Part shown: positions 1-9,413 of the stretch, in pieces
Layout of the letters: each line of letters opens with the position of its first letter
How positions within the stretch are numbered: the stretch's first letter is position 1
NCBI GenBank assembly: GCA_027487575.1
Contig: JAIYDJ010000087.1
Location: 25,396-89,395, forward strand
Source of the DNA: Rhodobacter sp.
Lineage (GTDB): Bacteria; Pseudomonadota; Alphaproteobacteria; Rhodobacterales; Rhodobacteraceae
Reading direction: 5' to 3'
DNA length: 64,000 nt
The notes under the pieces: model-generated
The model's input: the letters and a program-made list of their open reading frames with translations, nothing else
Database searches by the model: none
Told to the model about the DNA's origin: nothing
Made by a program: the position numbers and the translations under genes

Positions 1-832
1 CTCCCAACCCGTCGCGTTCGTTGACCACGGTCCAAAGCACGCCCGTCGTCGGTTCCCACGCCATCCCCACGGCGTTGCGCAGGCCGGATGCAAAGATGCG
101 GGCCTTACCGGTTTCCACATCCAGTTCCCAGATCGCTGCGCGCCCCTGTTCGGCCTCCATTCCCTGATCGCCGATGTTCGACAGCGACCCCACCCCGGCA
201 TAGATCTTCGTGCCATCGGCGTTTGCCAGCAGGCTGCGCGTCCAGTGCCCGTGCGCCTTGAACTCCACCAGACGCTTGCCCGCCCCCGACAGCGACCGTG
301 TCGCCTCGTCATAGTCGAACACCACGATCCCGTCGGTGTTGCCCAGATAGAAGCGGGTCCCGATCAGCGCCATGCCAAAGGGCTGGTTCTGGTTCTCGAC
401 AAACACTTCGCGGATCTCGGCGGTGCCGTCGCCGTCCGCATCGCGAAACACCGTCACCCGGTTCGCGCTGTCGCCGATGGCCTTGGCCCGCCGCATCGTG
501 GCCTGGGCTGCGTGGTCCATCAATGTCTTGGGCGGGCCGGACTGTTCTTTCGATTCTGCCACCAGCACGTCGCCGTTGGGCAGAACCTCGATCCAGCGCG
601 GATGCTCCAACCCGGTGGCGAAGGCATTGACCCGCAGACCGGGCGCGCAGGTGGGAAGGTGGCCATCTTTCCAGCCCATGGCGATCGGCATCTTCAGGGT
701 CATGATCCCCTGTTTGCGCGCATCCGGAATCTGCGGTGTCGCGCCAACGGCCTGATGGGTCGGCGCCCCGATGCGACGCAGCAGCGCCACGGCTCCTCCG
801 ACCACGGCGGTGGCTTTTGCGATAAGTTCCAT
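1..832 (-). CDS. PQQ-dependent sorbosone dehydrogenase family protein, 3' part missing
   Basis: Reading leftward from an ATG at 832, an open frame runs to the window edge with no stop (277 codons seen). The visible part starts with a short hydrophobic stretch (about residues 4-18), as in a membrane-anchored or exported protein. Beta-propeller-like segments follow, with motifs typical of the L-sorbosone/soluble aldose sugar dehydrogenase family (ATGLEHPRW, VLVAESKEQ, YAGVGSLSNIGDQG, GLRNAVGMAWEP). Family members oxidise sugars or aldehydes in the periplasm with PQQ as cofactor. The divergent pqq operon next door fits this: a PQQ enzyme beside genes that make its cofactor. The substrate cannot be read from sequence, and the C-terminal blades are outside the window. 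Confidence 0.85.
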   Translation of the reverse strand, partial: MELIAKATAVVGGAVALLRRIGAPTHQAVGATPQIPDARKQGIMTLKMPIAMGWKDGHLPTCAPGLRVNAFATGLEHPRWIEVLPNGDVLVAESKEQSGPPKTLMDHAAQATMRRAKAIGDSANRVTVFRDADGDGTAEIREVFVENQNQPFGMALIGTRFYLGNTDGIVVFDYDEATRSLSGAGKRLVEFKAHGHWTRSLLANADGTKIYAGVGSLSNIGDQGMEAEQGRAAIWELDVETGKARIFASGLRNAVGMAWEPTTGVLWTVVNERDGLG

Positions 833-1043
833 GTCCGGTCTCCACACTGTTCGGCGGCCATCCTAGACCAAGGGCACGGTCAATAACATCCGCTTCTCAG
901 GGATGTGGGCGGCAAAGAACCGGGGTAGGCCACACCGCCGCGTCCGGGATTGCCCCCCCTGCCCGAATACGCGAGGATGGGGCCTCGTAGCTGTGAATGC
1001 GGGTTCGGCGACGTGCCCCATTCACCCAAGTAAGGAGACTCAC

Positions 1044-1124
1044 ATGGCCTGGACCAAACCCACGATTGTCGAAGTGCCCGTTGGCATGGAAATCAACATG
1101 TACGCCTGCGCAAAGCAGAAGTGA
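1044..1124 (+). CDS. pqqA: PQQ precursor peptide PqqA (26 aa)
   Basis: A 26-codon gene. The peptide carries the Glu-x3-Tyr pair (Glu16 and Tyr20, within GMEINMY) that PqqE cross-links and that supplies the whole PQQ skeleton. A clear ribosome site, AAGGAG at 1032-1037, lies 6 nt before the ATG and fixes the start. pqqB follows after 34 nt. The tail after Tyr20 is only six residues (ACAKQK). Identity is firm because spacing and residue numbers match the classical PqqA peptide and pqqBCDE follow. Confidence 0.95.
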   Translation: MAWTKPTIVEVPVGMEINMYACAKQK

Positions 1125-1158
1125 TGACGTGCCTGCTGCGGAGGACGGAACGCAGATC

Positions 1159-2082
1159 ATGCTGCGTGTGATCGTTCTTGGCTCCGCAGCAGGCGGCGGC
1201 CTGCCGCAATGGAACTGCGCCTGCGATCAATGCCGGGCGGTGCGGGCGGGCGATCTGGCGGCAAACGGCCAGATGTCGTTGGCGGTCAGCGCCGACGATG
1301 GGGTGAACTGGTTCCTCGTCAACGCCTCGCCGGACGTGCGCCAGCAGATCATCACCACCGACGCCCTCGCCCCGCGCCCCGGCAGGCTGCGGGACAGTCC
1401 GATTGCCGGGATCATCCTGACCAGCGCCGAAGTCGACGCCATCGCTGGCCTTCTGTCGCTGCGCGAAGGTGCGGGTTTCTCGATCCTCGCCCATCCAAAG
1501 ACCTTGTCCACACTTGCGCAGAACAGCGTTTTCGACGTGCTTGACCCGGCCCGCGTGCCCCGGATCGCCCTGACGTTGGATCAGCCGTTTTTCCCGCTGC
1601 TGCCGGATGGTTCCCGGTCTGGCTTGCAGATTGACGCCTTTGACGTTCCGGGCAAGGTGGCGCTTTATCTTGAAAGGGCGGCCGGGGTCGCAACGCCTTC
1701 GGGCGACACCATCGGCCTGACGATCACCGATGTGCACAGTGGTGCGCGGGCCTGCATCATCGCCGGATGTGCCGCGATCACGCCCGCGGTCGAGGAACGG
1801 ATCGCCGGGGCGGACCTGCTGTTCTTCGACGGGACGCTGTGGTCGGACGACGAGATGATCCGCGCCGGTCTGAGCCTGAAGACCGGCCAGCGCATGGGGC
1901 ACATGTCGATGTCCGGCCCCGACGGGGTGATCGCAGGACTGGCCCATCTGGACATCGGGCGCCGGGTCTTTATCCACATCAACAACTCGAACCCGGTCCA
2001 CGACCCCGCATCGGCAGAGCGGCAACAGGCGGAAGCCGCCGGTTGGTGCGTGCCTTCCGCCCGCATGGAGTTCACGGCATGA
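1159..2082 (+). CDS. pqqB: PQQ biosynthesis protein PqqB
   Basis: A 307-aa protein of the metallo-beta-lactamase fold, the usual PqqB length. It is thought to act in oxidative steps after cross-linked PqqA has been cut. The N-terminus (VIVLGSAAGGGLPQWNC) and the Cys-x-Cys-x2-Cys site (NCACDQC, about residues 19-25) are canonical. The segment just before GLLSLRE reads Val-Asp-Ala where PqqB proteins usually have Asp-His, so a metal-site histidine may be missing. ATG 1159 gives the standard N-terminus; a GTG at 1129 is possible but would add unrelated residues. The stop overlaps the pqqC start (ATGA, 2079-2082), showing translational coupling. Confidence 0.93.
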   Translation: MLRVIVLGSAAGGGLPQWNCACDQCRAVRAGDLAANGQMSLAVSADDGVNWFLVNASPDVRQQIITTDALAPRPGRLRDSPIAGIILTSAEVDAIAGLLSLREGAGFSILAHPKTLSTLAQNSVFDVLDPARVPRIALTLDQPFFPLLPDGSRSGLQIDAFDVPGKVALYLERAAGVATPSGDTIGLTITDVHSGARACIIAGCAAITPAVEERIAGADLLFFDGTLWSDDEMIRAGLSLKTGQRMGHMSMSGPDGVIAGLAHLDIGRRVFIHINNSNPVHDPASAERQQAEAAGWCVPSARMEFTA

Positions 2083-2837
2083 CGCCCGGCGATCCGGAAC
2101 ACGACGACGCCCCGCTGGACAGCGCCGACGCGCTGGAACGGCGGTTGCGCCACATCGGGGCGACCCGGTACCACAACCTGCATCCGTTTCATCACATGCT
2201 GCATGGTGGAAAACTGAACAAGGGGCAGGTTCAGGCCTGGGCCCTGAACCGGTTCTACTATCAAAGTTCGATCCCCCTGAAGGATGCCGTTGTCCTCTCG
2301 CGGTTCCGGAACAGGCAGATCCGGCTTGAATGGCGGCACCGCATCGAGGATCACGACGGAAATTTCGATACCGAGGGCGGCATCGAGCGATGGCTGAAGC
2401 TGACCGACGGGCTTGGGCTTGACCGCGCCTATGTGGAATCGACCGCCGGCATTCTGCCCGCCACGCGCTTTGCGGTGGATGCCTATGTGCATTTCGTGCG
2501 CGACAAGACCCCGCTGGAGGCGATCGCCTCGTCCCTGACCGAACTCTTCGCGCCCAACCTGCACGAAGAACGGATCGCGGGCATGCTGCGGCACTATGAT
2601 TTCATCCAGCCGGGCGTGATGACCTATTTCCAGCGCCGTCTGGAACAGGCCCCGCGCGATGCGAACTTTGCCCTTGGCTATGTGCGCGACCATGCGACCA
2701 CTCCCGAGGCGCGGCAGGCGGTGTGCGATGCGCTGACCTTCAAGACCAACGTGCTGTGGGTGCAACTGGACGCGCTTTACCATGCCTATGTCACGGGCAT
2801 GATCCCGCCCGGCGCCTTCCGGCCCGAGGGGATGTGA
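2079..2837 (+). CDS. pqqC: Pyrroloquinoline-quinone synthase PqqC
   Basis: A 252-aa protein of the all-helical PqqC/TENA-like family. It catalyses the last PQQ step, ring closure and eight-electron oxidation, without a cofactor. Recognisable segments are RYHNLHPFHHMLHGG, WALNRFYYQSSIPLKD and HRIEDHDG near the N-terminus and RFAVDAYVHFV in the middle. The start overlaps the pqqB stop and its own stop overlaps the pqqD start (TGATG around 2835-2839), so pqqB-C-D are translated as one coupled unit. The length is normal for the family and no key segment is missing. Confidence 0.96.
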   Translation: MTPGDPEHDDAPLDSADALERRLRHIGATRYHNLHPFHHMLHGGKLNKGQVQAWALNRFYYQSSIPLKDAVVLSRFRNRQIRLEWRHRIEDHDGNFDTEGGIERWLKLTDGLGLDRAYVESTAGILPATRFAVDAYVHFVRDKTPLEAIASSLTELFAPNLHEERIAGMLRHYDFIQPGVMTYFQRRLEQAPRDANFALGYVRDHATTPEARQAVCDALTFKTNVLWVQLDALYHAYVTGMIPPGAFRPEGM

Positions 2838-3160
2838 TGGACGGCGAGGGCCGCCCGCGCAAGCCGCAGATCACGGCCCAAAGCATTCCCCGGCTGCCCC
2901 GGCATGTGAAGCTGCGGCATGACAAGACCCGCGACCGGTGGGTGATTCTGGTGCCCGAGCGGGTGCTGCTGCCCGACGACACGGCCGTCGCCGTGCTGCA
3001 ACGCGTCGATGGTGCGCGGCGCGTGTGCGACATCGTGGACGAACTGGCGCAGCTTTATCTCGCCGACGCGGCCCTGATCCTGACGGACAGCATCGCTCTC
3101 TTGCAGGATCTGGCCGACAAGGCCTATCTGCAGACCGTGACGGAGCCGCCCTATGCCTGA
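2837..3160 (+). CDS. pqqD: PqqA-binding chaperone PqqD
   Basis: A 107-aa protein of the PqqD peptide-recognition family (RRE fold). It binds PqqA and presents it to the radical-SAM enzyme PqqE. The pattern of PRLPRHVKLRHDKTRDRWV followed by PERVLLPDDTAVAVL and a C-terminal helical region matches PqqD, preceded here by about 15 extra N-terminal residues. The ATG at 2837 shares one base with the pqqC stop. The gene overlaps pqqE by 8 nt (3153-3160), fitting a PqqD-PqqE complex made in equal amounts. Confidence 0.93.
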   Translation: MDGEGRPRKPQITAQSIPRLPRHVKLRHDKTRDRWVILVPERVLLPDDTAVAVLQRVDGARRVCDIVDELAQLYLADAALILTDSIALLQDLADKAYLQTVTEPPYA

Positions 3161-4319
3161 TGATCAACCGCCGCGCGACGACGGGTTTCAACTCGTCACC
3201 CGCCCCGGCGAGTCCGGGCGTAGGCCCTATGGCATTCCACTGGCGGTTCTGGCGGAACTGACCCACCGGTGCCCGCTGCAATGCCCCTACTGTTCCAATC
3301 CGCTGGAGCTTGAGGCCGCATCGAAAGAGCTTGCGACAGAGGAATGGTTGCGCGTCATCGGCGAGTTGGCCGGGATCGGCGTGTTGCAGATCCATTTCTC
3401 GGGCGGCGAGCCGACCGTACGAAAGGATCTGGTTGCACTGGTGGCCCGCGCAACCGAGGTTGGTCTGTATTCCAACCTGATCACCTCTGCCGTCATGTTG
3501 CCCCGCGACAGGCTGGCGGCCTTGGCGGATGCGGGGCTGAACCACGTTCAGATCAGTTTTCAGGGCGCAGAGCCGCTGGTGGCTGACCGCGTCGGCGGTT
3601 TCCGCAATGGCCATGCGAAAAAGCTGGAGGTGGCGCGCTGGACCCGGGACCTGGACCTGCCGCTGACCGTGAATGCCGTGATGCACCGCCAGAACCTGCA
3701 CCAGTTGCCCGACATCATCGACATGGCGGTCGCGCTGGACGCGGACCGGCTGGAGGTGGCGCATGTGCAGTACTACGGTTGGGCGCTGAAGAACCGGCAG
3801 GCGCTGATGCCGACCCTCGCGCAACTTGATGAAACGAGCCGTCTGGTCGCGGCAGAGCAGCAAAGGCTGAAGGGTGTTCTGGTCATCGACCACGTGATCC
3901 CCGATTACTATGCCGAACGCCCCAAACAGTGCATGGGGGGATGGGGTCGGCAGTTCTTCAACATCTCGCCCGCGGGCAAGGTCCTGCCCTGCCACGCCGC
4001 CGAGACGATCACCGGCCTGTCGTTCGATTCCGTGCGCGACCATTCGCTGGACTGGATCTGGGCCCATTCCGCCGCGTTCAACCGGTATCGCGGCACCGAT
4101 TGGATGCCCGAGCCGTGCCGCAGTTGCGCGCACAAGGAAGAGGATTTCGGCGGCTGCCGGTGCCAGGCCTTCGCGCTGACCGGCGATGCGGGCAACACCG
4201 ATCCGGCCTGCGCCCTGTCGCCGATGCACGCACGCATCTTTGCGCTGGCCGAGACAGAGGCCGGGTCCGCGCAGAATGCGTTCCTGTACCGCACCTTTTC
4301 CGGTGGCACGCCCGAATGA
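3153..4319 (+). CDS. pqqE: PqqA peptide cyclase PqqE (radical SAM)
   Basis: A 388-aa radical-SAM/SPASM protein that forms the carbon-carbon bond between Glu16 and Tyr20 of PqqA. The radical-SAM cluster motif Cys-x3-Cys-x2-Cys is seen in HRCPLQCPYCSN (about residues 38-49), followed by the glycine-rich FSGGEPT. The C-terminal cysteines that bind the auxiliary Fe-S clusters are present (KQCMGGWG, LPCHAAE, PCRSCAHKEEDFGGCRCQA). It starts inside pqqD and ends in an ATGA overlap with the next gene, so it belongs to the same transcript. Confidence 0.96.
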   Translation: MPDDQPPRDDGFQLVTRPGESGRRPYGIPLAVLAELTHRCPLQCPYCSNPLELEAASKELATEEWLRVIGELAGIGVLQIHFSGGEPTVRKDLVALVARATEVGLYSNLITSAVMLPRDRLAALADAGLNHVQISFQGAEPLVADRVGGFRNGHAKKLEVARWTRDLDLPLTVNAVMHRQNLHQLPDIIDMAVALDADRLEVAHVQYYGWALKNRQALMPTLAQLDETSRLVAAEQQRLKGVLVIDHVIPDYYAERPKQCMGGWGRQFFNISPAGKVLPCHAAETITGLSFDSVRDHSLDWIWAHSAAFNRYRGTDWMPEPCRSCAHKEEDFGGCRCQAFALTGDAGNTDPACALSPMHARIFALAETEAGSAQNAFLYRTFSGGTPE

Positions 4320-5254
4320 CGCCACCTGACGCCACTGCCGGGTATCATCTGCCGGTCGGGGACGGGCACAGCCTCTGGCTGTCCTGCCATGGCGACCCCG
4401 CGGGGCTTCCCGTGGTGCTGTTGCATGGCGGACCGGGCAGCGGTTGTCAGCCGGACCAACTGGCGCTGTTCGATCTGACCCGGATGTACGCCATCCTCGT
4501 CGATCAGCGGGGGTCGGGGCGCAGCCTGCCGCACCGGGACAGGACGGCCAACACGACGGGCCATCTTGTTGCAGATCTTGAAACGCTCCGCTGCCATCTG
4601 GGGCTTGCGCGCTGGATGGTGGTCGGGGGGTCCTGGGGGGCAACGCTTGCGCTTGCCTATGCGCAGGCGCATCCCGAACGGGTCACGGGCATCGTGCTGA
4701 GGGCCACGTTTCTGGGCACGCGGGGCGAGTTGGACTGGGCATTCGGCCCGGCGCTGCGGCAGTTCCACCCGGAACTTTATCAGGATTTCCTTGGCGCCTT
4801 GCCCGAACCCGAACGCGCAACCGCGCTGGAAAGCTATTGGGCCCGCATCCTGCACCCCGATCCCGCCGTGCATCGTCCGGCCGCACTGGCCTGGTATCGG
4901 ACAGAACGGGCCCTGTCGCATCTGGAGCCGGCCTTGACGCGCGCGGCCCCGGACACAGGTGGTCCGCTGCCCGCAACGCCGTTCATGGAGGCGCACTACT
5001 TTTCGCAAAACTGCTTCATGCCCGAAGGGGCGCTGATGGCAGGTGTATCCCGGATGGCCCATATTCCGGGCATGATCGTGCAGGCGCGCTATGATCTGCT
5101 GTGCCCGCCTGCCACCTCGCACGCGCTGGCCGAACGCTGGCCCGCAGCCCGCATCCGGATGGTCGAGGCGAGCGGCCATGCCCTGAGCCATCCGGGAGTG
5201 TTCGCTGCGGTCAGGCAGGCGATTTCCGATCTGGCGGGCCAGCACGCGGGGTGA
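4316..5254 (+). CDS. Prolyl aminopeptidase-like alpha/beta hydrolase at the end of the pqq operon
   Basis: A 312-aa alpha/beta hydrolase of the proline iminopeptidase family. HGGPGSG (about 37-43) is the oxyanion-hole motif. GGSWG holds the nucleophile Ser106, and the Asp and His come near the C-terminus (RYDLLCPP and ASGHALS). No signal peptide is seen, so it is cytoplasmic. The start overlaps the pqqE stop (4316-4319). Family members remove N-terminal proline from peptides. No pqqF-type metalloprotease lies in the window, so this gene might help trim PqqA after cross-linking; that is inference from position only. Confidence 0.85.
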   Translation: MTPPDATAGYHLPVGDGHSLWLSCHGDPAGLPVVLLHGGPGSGCQPDQLALFDLTRMYAILVDQRGSGRSLPHRDRTANTTGHLVADLETLRCHLGLARWMVVGGSWGATLALAYAQAHPERVTGIVLRATFLGTRGELDWAFGPALRQFHPELYQDFLGALPEPERATALESYWARILHPDPAVHRPAALAWYRTERALSHLEPALTRAAPDTGGPLPATPFMEAHYFSQNCFMPEGALMAGVSRMAHIPGMIVQARYDLLCPPATSHALAERWPAARIRMVEASGHALSHPGVFAAVRQAISDLAGQHAG

Positions 5255-5273
5255 TGGGCTCGCCTGTGTGCGT

Positions 5274-7205
5274 TCAAAGACCCAGCGCGCGTTTGCGCGC
5301 CTCGGACCAGCGGGTGATCAGATGATCCGTCATCAACCCCATGAATGCCACCGCCAGACCCAGAACCACCCCCTTGCCGACGTCGGTCGTCGACAGGGCG
5401 CGCTGCATTTCCTGACCAAGATCCTGCGTGCCGATGAACGCCGCGATGATCACCATGAACAGCGAAAACATCACCGACTGGTTGGCCCCGACCAGCATGG
5501 TGGGCAGCGCCATCGGCAGGCGCACATGCCACAGGGTCTGCCTGCGTGTCGCACCGCTCATGTCCGCAGCCTCGATCAGTTCGGGGGGAACGCTGCACAG
5601 CCCCTCGATTGTATAGCGCACGATGGGCACGGCGGCAAAGACCACAACCGCCGCCACCACCGCCACGTCACTGACGCCGAACAGCATGATCACGGGGATG
5701 AGGTAGATGAAGCTGGGAAACGTCTGCGCGGTGTCGCAGATCAGCAGGACACGTTCGGCACGTACCGGCCTGCGGGCGGCCCAGATGCCCAGCGGCAAAC
5801 CGATCAGCGCCGCGATCAGCACCGATACGGTCACCGTATAGACGGTGATCATCGCCCGGTCCCACCATCCCGACAGGGCGATCAGCCCGAAATATGCCAC
5901 GCAGACGGCCGCCGACCGCACCCCCCCGATGGCCCATCCGACGGCCGCCAGCAGGAGCAGGACCGCCGAGAACGGCATCCACAGATAGGCGTCGCGCGTC
6001 GGGATCAGCACCCAGGTGATCAGAAACCAGCGCAGCCATGCCGTCACCGGTGCGATCAGCCGGATGAACCGATCCATCAGCGCATCGATCGGCCCGGCCA
6101 CCGACAGCGCCTGCTTGCGTTCGACTTCAAGGAAGTAGGGCACGAAATGCGCCAGCACGACGCCAAGGACGCAAAGCGCAAGCCAGATCACCAGCAGTCG
6201 GTTGCGCCCAAGCCAGTGCGGGCTTGGTTCGGCATGTTCGGGCAGGCGCAGCGCCCAGGCCTTCGACAGGCGGTCCAGCGTCACCGCCAGCAAGACGATG
6301 GTCACGCCGATTTCCACCGACAACCCGATCTTCAGGGACTGCAGCAGTTGCAGCAGCTTTTGCCCCAGCCCCGGCATGCCGATGAAACTGGCCAGAACCA
6401 CCATGGCCAGACACTGCATGATGACCTGATTGACCCCGATCAGGATCTGGGACCGCGCCGTGGGAATCCGCACGCGGGTCAGCAGCTGCCAGCGCGTCGC
6501 ACCTGACATCTTTCCGGCCTCGATCACCTCTTCGGGGACCATCTTCAATCCGAGAAGGGTCATGCGGATCATCGGCGGGACGGAAAAGATGATCGTCACG
6601 ATGGCCCCGGCCTTGGGACCGACGCCGATGAATACCACCACCGGGATCATGTAGGCAAAATGCGGCAGGGATTGCGCGATGTTCAGAACCGGGTTCAGGA
6701 CCCGGTCAAACCACGGCGACCGCCAGGCCAGAACCCCGGTGCCCAGCCCCAGAGCCACGGAAAAGGGCGCGGCCACCAGAATGACCGACAGCGTCTCCAT
6801 CGCCCATTTCCACTGACCCATCAGCGCGATCCAGACGAAGGTCCCACCGGCAAGCGCAGCCAGCCGCCAGCCCTTCAGCGCATAGCCCGCCATGAAGGCG
6901 GTGGCGGCCACGACGATCCACGGGATGGGGCCAAGGTTCGGCCAGCGGCTTTTGCCGTAAAGCAGGTTCGCCGTGACAGAAAGCAGCCAGTCCACGACAT
7001 CGGAAAACGCGCGGGTCACAGCCATCAGGCCAAGATCATTCTGCAGAAAGAAGAAGGCGGCATTGATCCAGTCGGCAAAGGGCAGGATCAGCCAGTCCGG
7101 CGGCCGTATCAGGCCCGGCGGCAACAGGGCCTTGCCCATTGCCATGCACACCGCCAGGGCAAGCAGCATCTGGCCCACCCGGCCTGCGTGCGCCGATGGC
7201 GGCAT
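5274..7205 (-). CDS. Betaine/TMAO-type ABC importer permease with two fused domains
   Basis: A 643-aa membrane protein with two homologous permease halves in one chain. Each half contains the inner-membrane signature for contact with the ATPase: EVIEAGKMSGATRWQLLTRVRIP in the first and ELIEAADMSGATRRQTLWHVRLP in the second. Ordinary ProW proteins have one such domain and form a dimer. Here the dimer is fused, as in some ProW/TmoW proteins of marine Rhodobacteraceae. The ATG at 7205 overlaps the stop of the ATPase gene by one base. The gene meets the end of the pqq operon tail to tail, 19 nt apart. Confidence 0.9.
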   Translation of the reverse strand: MPPSAHAGRVGQMLLALAVCMAMGKALLPPGLIRPPDWLILPFADWINAAFFFLQNDLGLMAVTRAFSDVVDWLLSVTANLLYGKSRWPNLGPIPWIVVAATAFMAGYALKGWRLAALAGGTFVWIALMGQWKWAMETLSVILVAAPFSVALGLGTGVLAWRSPWFDRVLNPVLNIAQSLPHFAYMIPVVVFIGVGPKAGAIVTIIFSVPPMIRMTLLGLKMVPEEVIEAGKMSGATRWQLLTRVRIPTARSQILIGVNQVIMQCLAMVVLASFIGMPGLGQKLLQLLQSLKIGLSVEIGVTIVLLAVTLDRLSKAWALRLPEHAEPSPHWLGRNRLLVIWLALCVLGVVLAHFVPYFLEVERKQALSVAGPIDALMDRFIRLIAPVTAWLRWFLITWVLIPTRDAYLWMPFSAVLLLLAAVGWAIGGVRSAAVCVAYFGLIALSGWWDRAMITVYTVTVSVLIAALIGLPLGIWAARRPVRAERVLLICDTAQTFPSFIYLIPVIMLFGVSDVAVVAAVVVFAAVPIVRYTIEGLCSVPPELIEAADMSGATRRQTLWHVRLPMALPTMLVGANQSVMFSLFMVIIAAFIGTQDLGQEMQRALSTTDVGKGVVLGLAVAFMGLMTDHLITRWSEARKRALGL

Positions 7206-8218
7206 CAGCCCGCGACTCCCAGAAGCACGTCCAGCGCCTCTTGCCGGTTCAACCCGCCGATGACGGCACCGGCGGCATCCGCCACCGGTATCACCTTGCG
7301 GCTGTCCGCGACCAGATCGCGCGCCAGATCGCGGATCGTGCGGGTGGCAGCCCATGCCGCGCCCTCGGGCGGTTCGTCCAGCGGCCGCACCAGACTGCCC
7401 GCGCGCACCACGCGGGCGCGGTCGATCTCGGCGGTGAAGCGGGCGACATAGTCTGTCGCGGGATGCAGCACGATCCGGTCGGGGGTGTCGCACTGCACGA
7501 TCCGGCCATCCTTCATGATCGCGATGCGGTCGGCCAGACGCAGGGCCTCGTCGAAATCGTGGGTGATGAAGATGACGGTCTTGTTCAGAAGCCCCTTCAA
7601 CCGCAGGAATTCATCCTGCATCTCGCGCCGGATCAACGGGTCCAGCGCGGAAAAGGGTTCATCCAGAAACCAGATGTCGGGTTCGACCGCCAGCGACCGG
7701 GCGATACCGACGCGCTGTTGCTGGCCCCCGGACAACTCGCGCGGGAAATAGCCTTCGCGCCCGGTCAGCCCGACAAGGGTCAGCATGTCGCGGGCGCGGG
7801 CATAGCGGGTCTTGCGGTCCTGCCCGCGCATTTCCAGCGGAAAGGCCACATTGTCCAGCACGGTGCGGTGCGGCAGCAGGCCGAAGCCTTGAAACACCAT
7901 GCCCATCTTGCGGCGGCGCAGGTCTATCAGTCCGGCGTCCGACAGGGTTGCGATGTCCTGCCCTTCCACCGTCACATGTCCCCCCGTGATCTCGACCAGG
8001 CGCGACAGGCAGCGCACCAGCGTGGATTTGCCCGACCCCGACAGGCCCATGACCACCAGCATTTCCCCGCGCTCAATATCCAGATCCACCTCGCGGACAG
8101 CGTGGACATGCCCGTTCAGAGGGGCCTGCGGATTCACTTTCAGCTCTGCCAGGTGCCGGACCGGGTCCGGCCCGAAGATCTTGCTGACGTTGCGGCAGGA
8201 GATGACGGTTTCGCGCAC
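7205..8218 (-). CDS. proV: Betaine/TMAO-type ABC importer ATP-binding protein (ProV-like)
   Basis: A 337-aa ATPase with Walker A (GLSGSGKST), ABC signature (LSGGQQQR), Walker B (IWFLDEP) and the switch histidine (FITHDFDEA). A C-terminal tail of about 85 residues resembles the CBS-type regulatory domain of ProV. I choose the GTG at 8218 because AAGGGG lies 6 nt upstream and the family sequence (SCRNVSKIFGPDP) starts right after. The frame stays open to an ATG at 8308, but that extension would run through the intercistronic hairpin and overlap the binding-protein gene. It drives import through the fused permease downstream. Confidence 0.9.
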   Translation of the reverse strand: MRETVISCRNVSKIFGPDPVRHLAELKVNPQAPLNGHVHAVREVDLDIERGEMLVVMGLSGSGKSTLVRCLSRLVEITGGHVTVEGQDIATLSDAGLIDLRRRKMGMVFQGFGLLPHRTVLDNVAFPLEMRGQDRKTRYARARDMLTLVGLTGREGYFPRELSGGQQQRVGIARSLAVEPDIWFLDEPFSALDPLIRREMQDEFLRLKGLLNKTVIFITHDFDEALRLADRIAIMKDGRIVQCDTPDRIVLHPATDYVARFTAEIDRARVVRAGSLVRPLDEPPEGAAWAATRTIRDLARDLVADSRKVIPVADAAGAVIGGLNRQEALDVLLGVAG

Positions 8219-8244
8219 GCGGTGCCCCTTGTTCCAAACAGGCA

Positions 8245-8273
8245 GGCCCACCCGGCGCTGTGCCGGATGGGCC
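8245..8273 (-). terminator. Intercistronic hairpin between binding protein and ATPase genes
   Basis: A 12-bp stem (arms 8245-8256 and 8262-8273) with a 5-nt loop is fully paired as minus-strand RNA, with one G-U pair. It sits between the proX stop and the proV start codon. No T-run follows, so it probably acts as a partial terminator or as a 3' stabiliser of the binding-protein mRNA. This would give more binding protein than membrane components. Confidence 0.7.
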
Positions 8274-8295
8274 ATCGGTTGCGGAAGAGGTGGCT

Positions 8296-9291
<996 letters not shown>

Positions 9292-9326
9292 TCAAATCTT
9301 CCCTGCGACCCTAGGCTAGGCCCGGG

Positions 9327-9389
9327 TTGTGAACGCGTCAGACCCGCGGCGTGAACGGACTCGCATTCTTTGTAAAAAATTGTTAACAG
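9327..9389. promoter_or_regulatory. Candidate Tor-box-like repeats between the importer and torR
   Basis: Three decamers resemble the reverse complement (ATATGAACAG) of the E. coli Tor box CTGTTCATAT. TTGTGAACGC (9327-9336) and GCGTGAACGG (9349-9358) each match 6/10 and share the TGAAC core. TTGTTAACAG (9380-9389) matches 7/10. They all point the same way and are 22 and 31 bp apart, close to whole helical turns. They lie in the only regulatory gap shared by the importer and torR. Binding by TorR is inferred, not shown. Confidence 0.4.
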
Positions 9390-9413
9390 GAGGAAACTCA
9401 CCATCGGGGATCG

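Noticed and set aside
833..1043. Possible regulatory RNA or promoter in the gap before pqqA
   Set aside because: No convincing -35/-10 pair or stable hairpin was found apart from the pqqA ribosome site; the gap is left without a call.
5268..6506. Long plus-strand open frame (412 codons) across the permease gene
   Set aside because: It lies antisense to the fused permease, is rich in His, Arg and Gln as expected for a shadow frame in GC-rich DNA, and shows no family motif or ribosome site.
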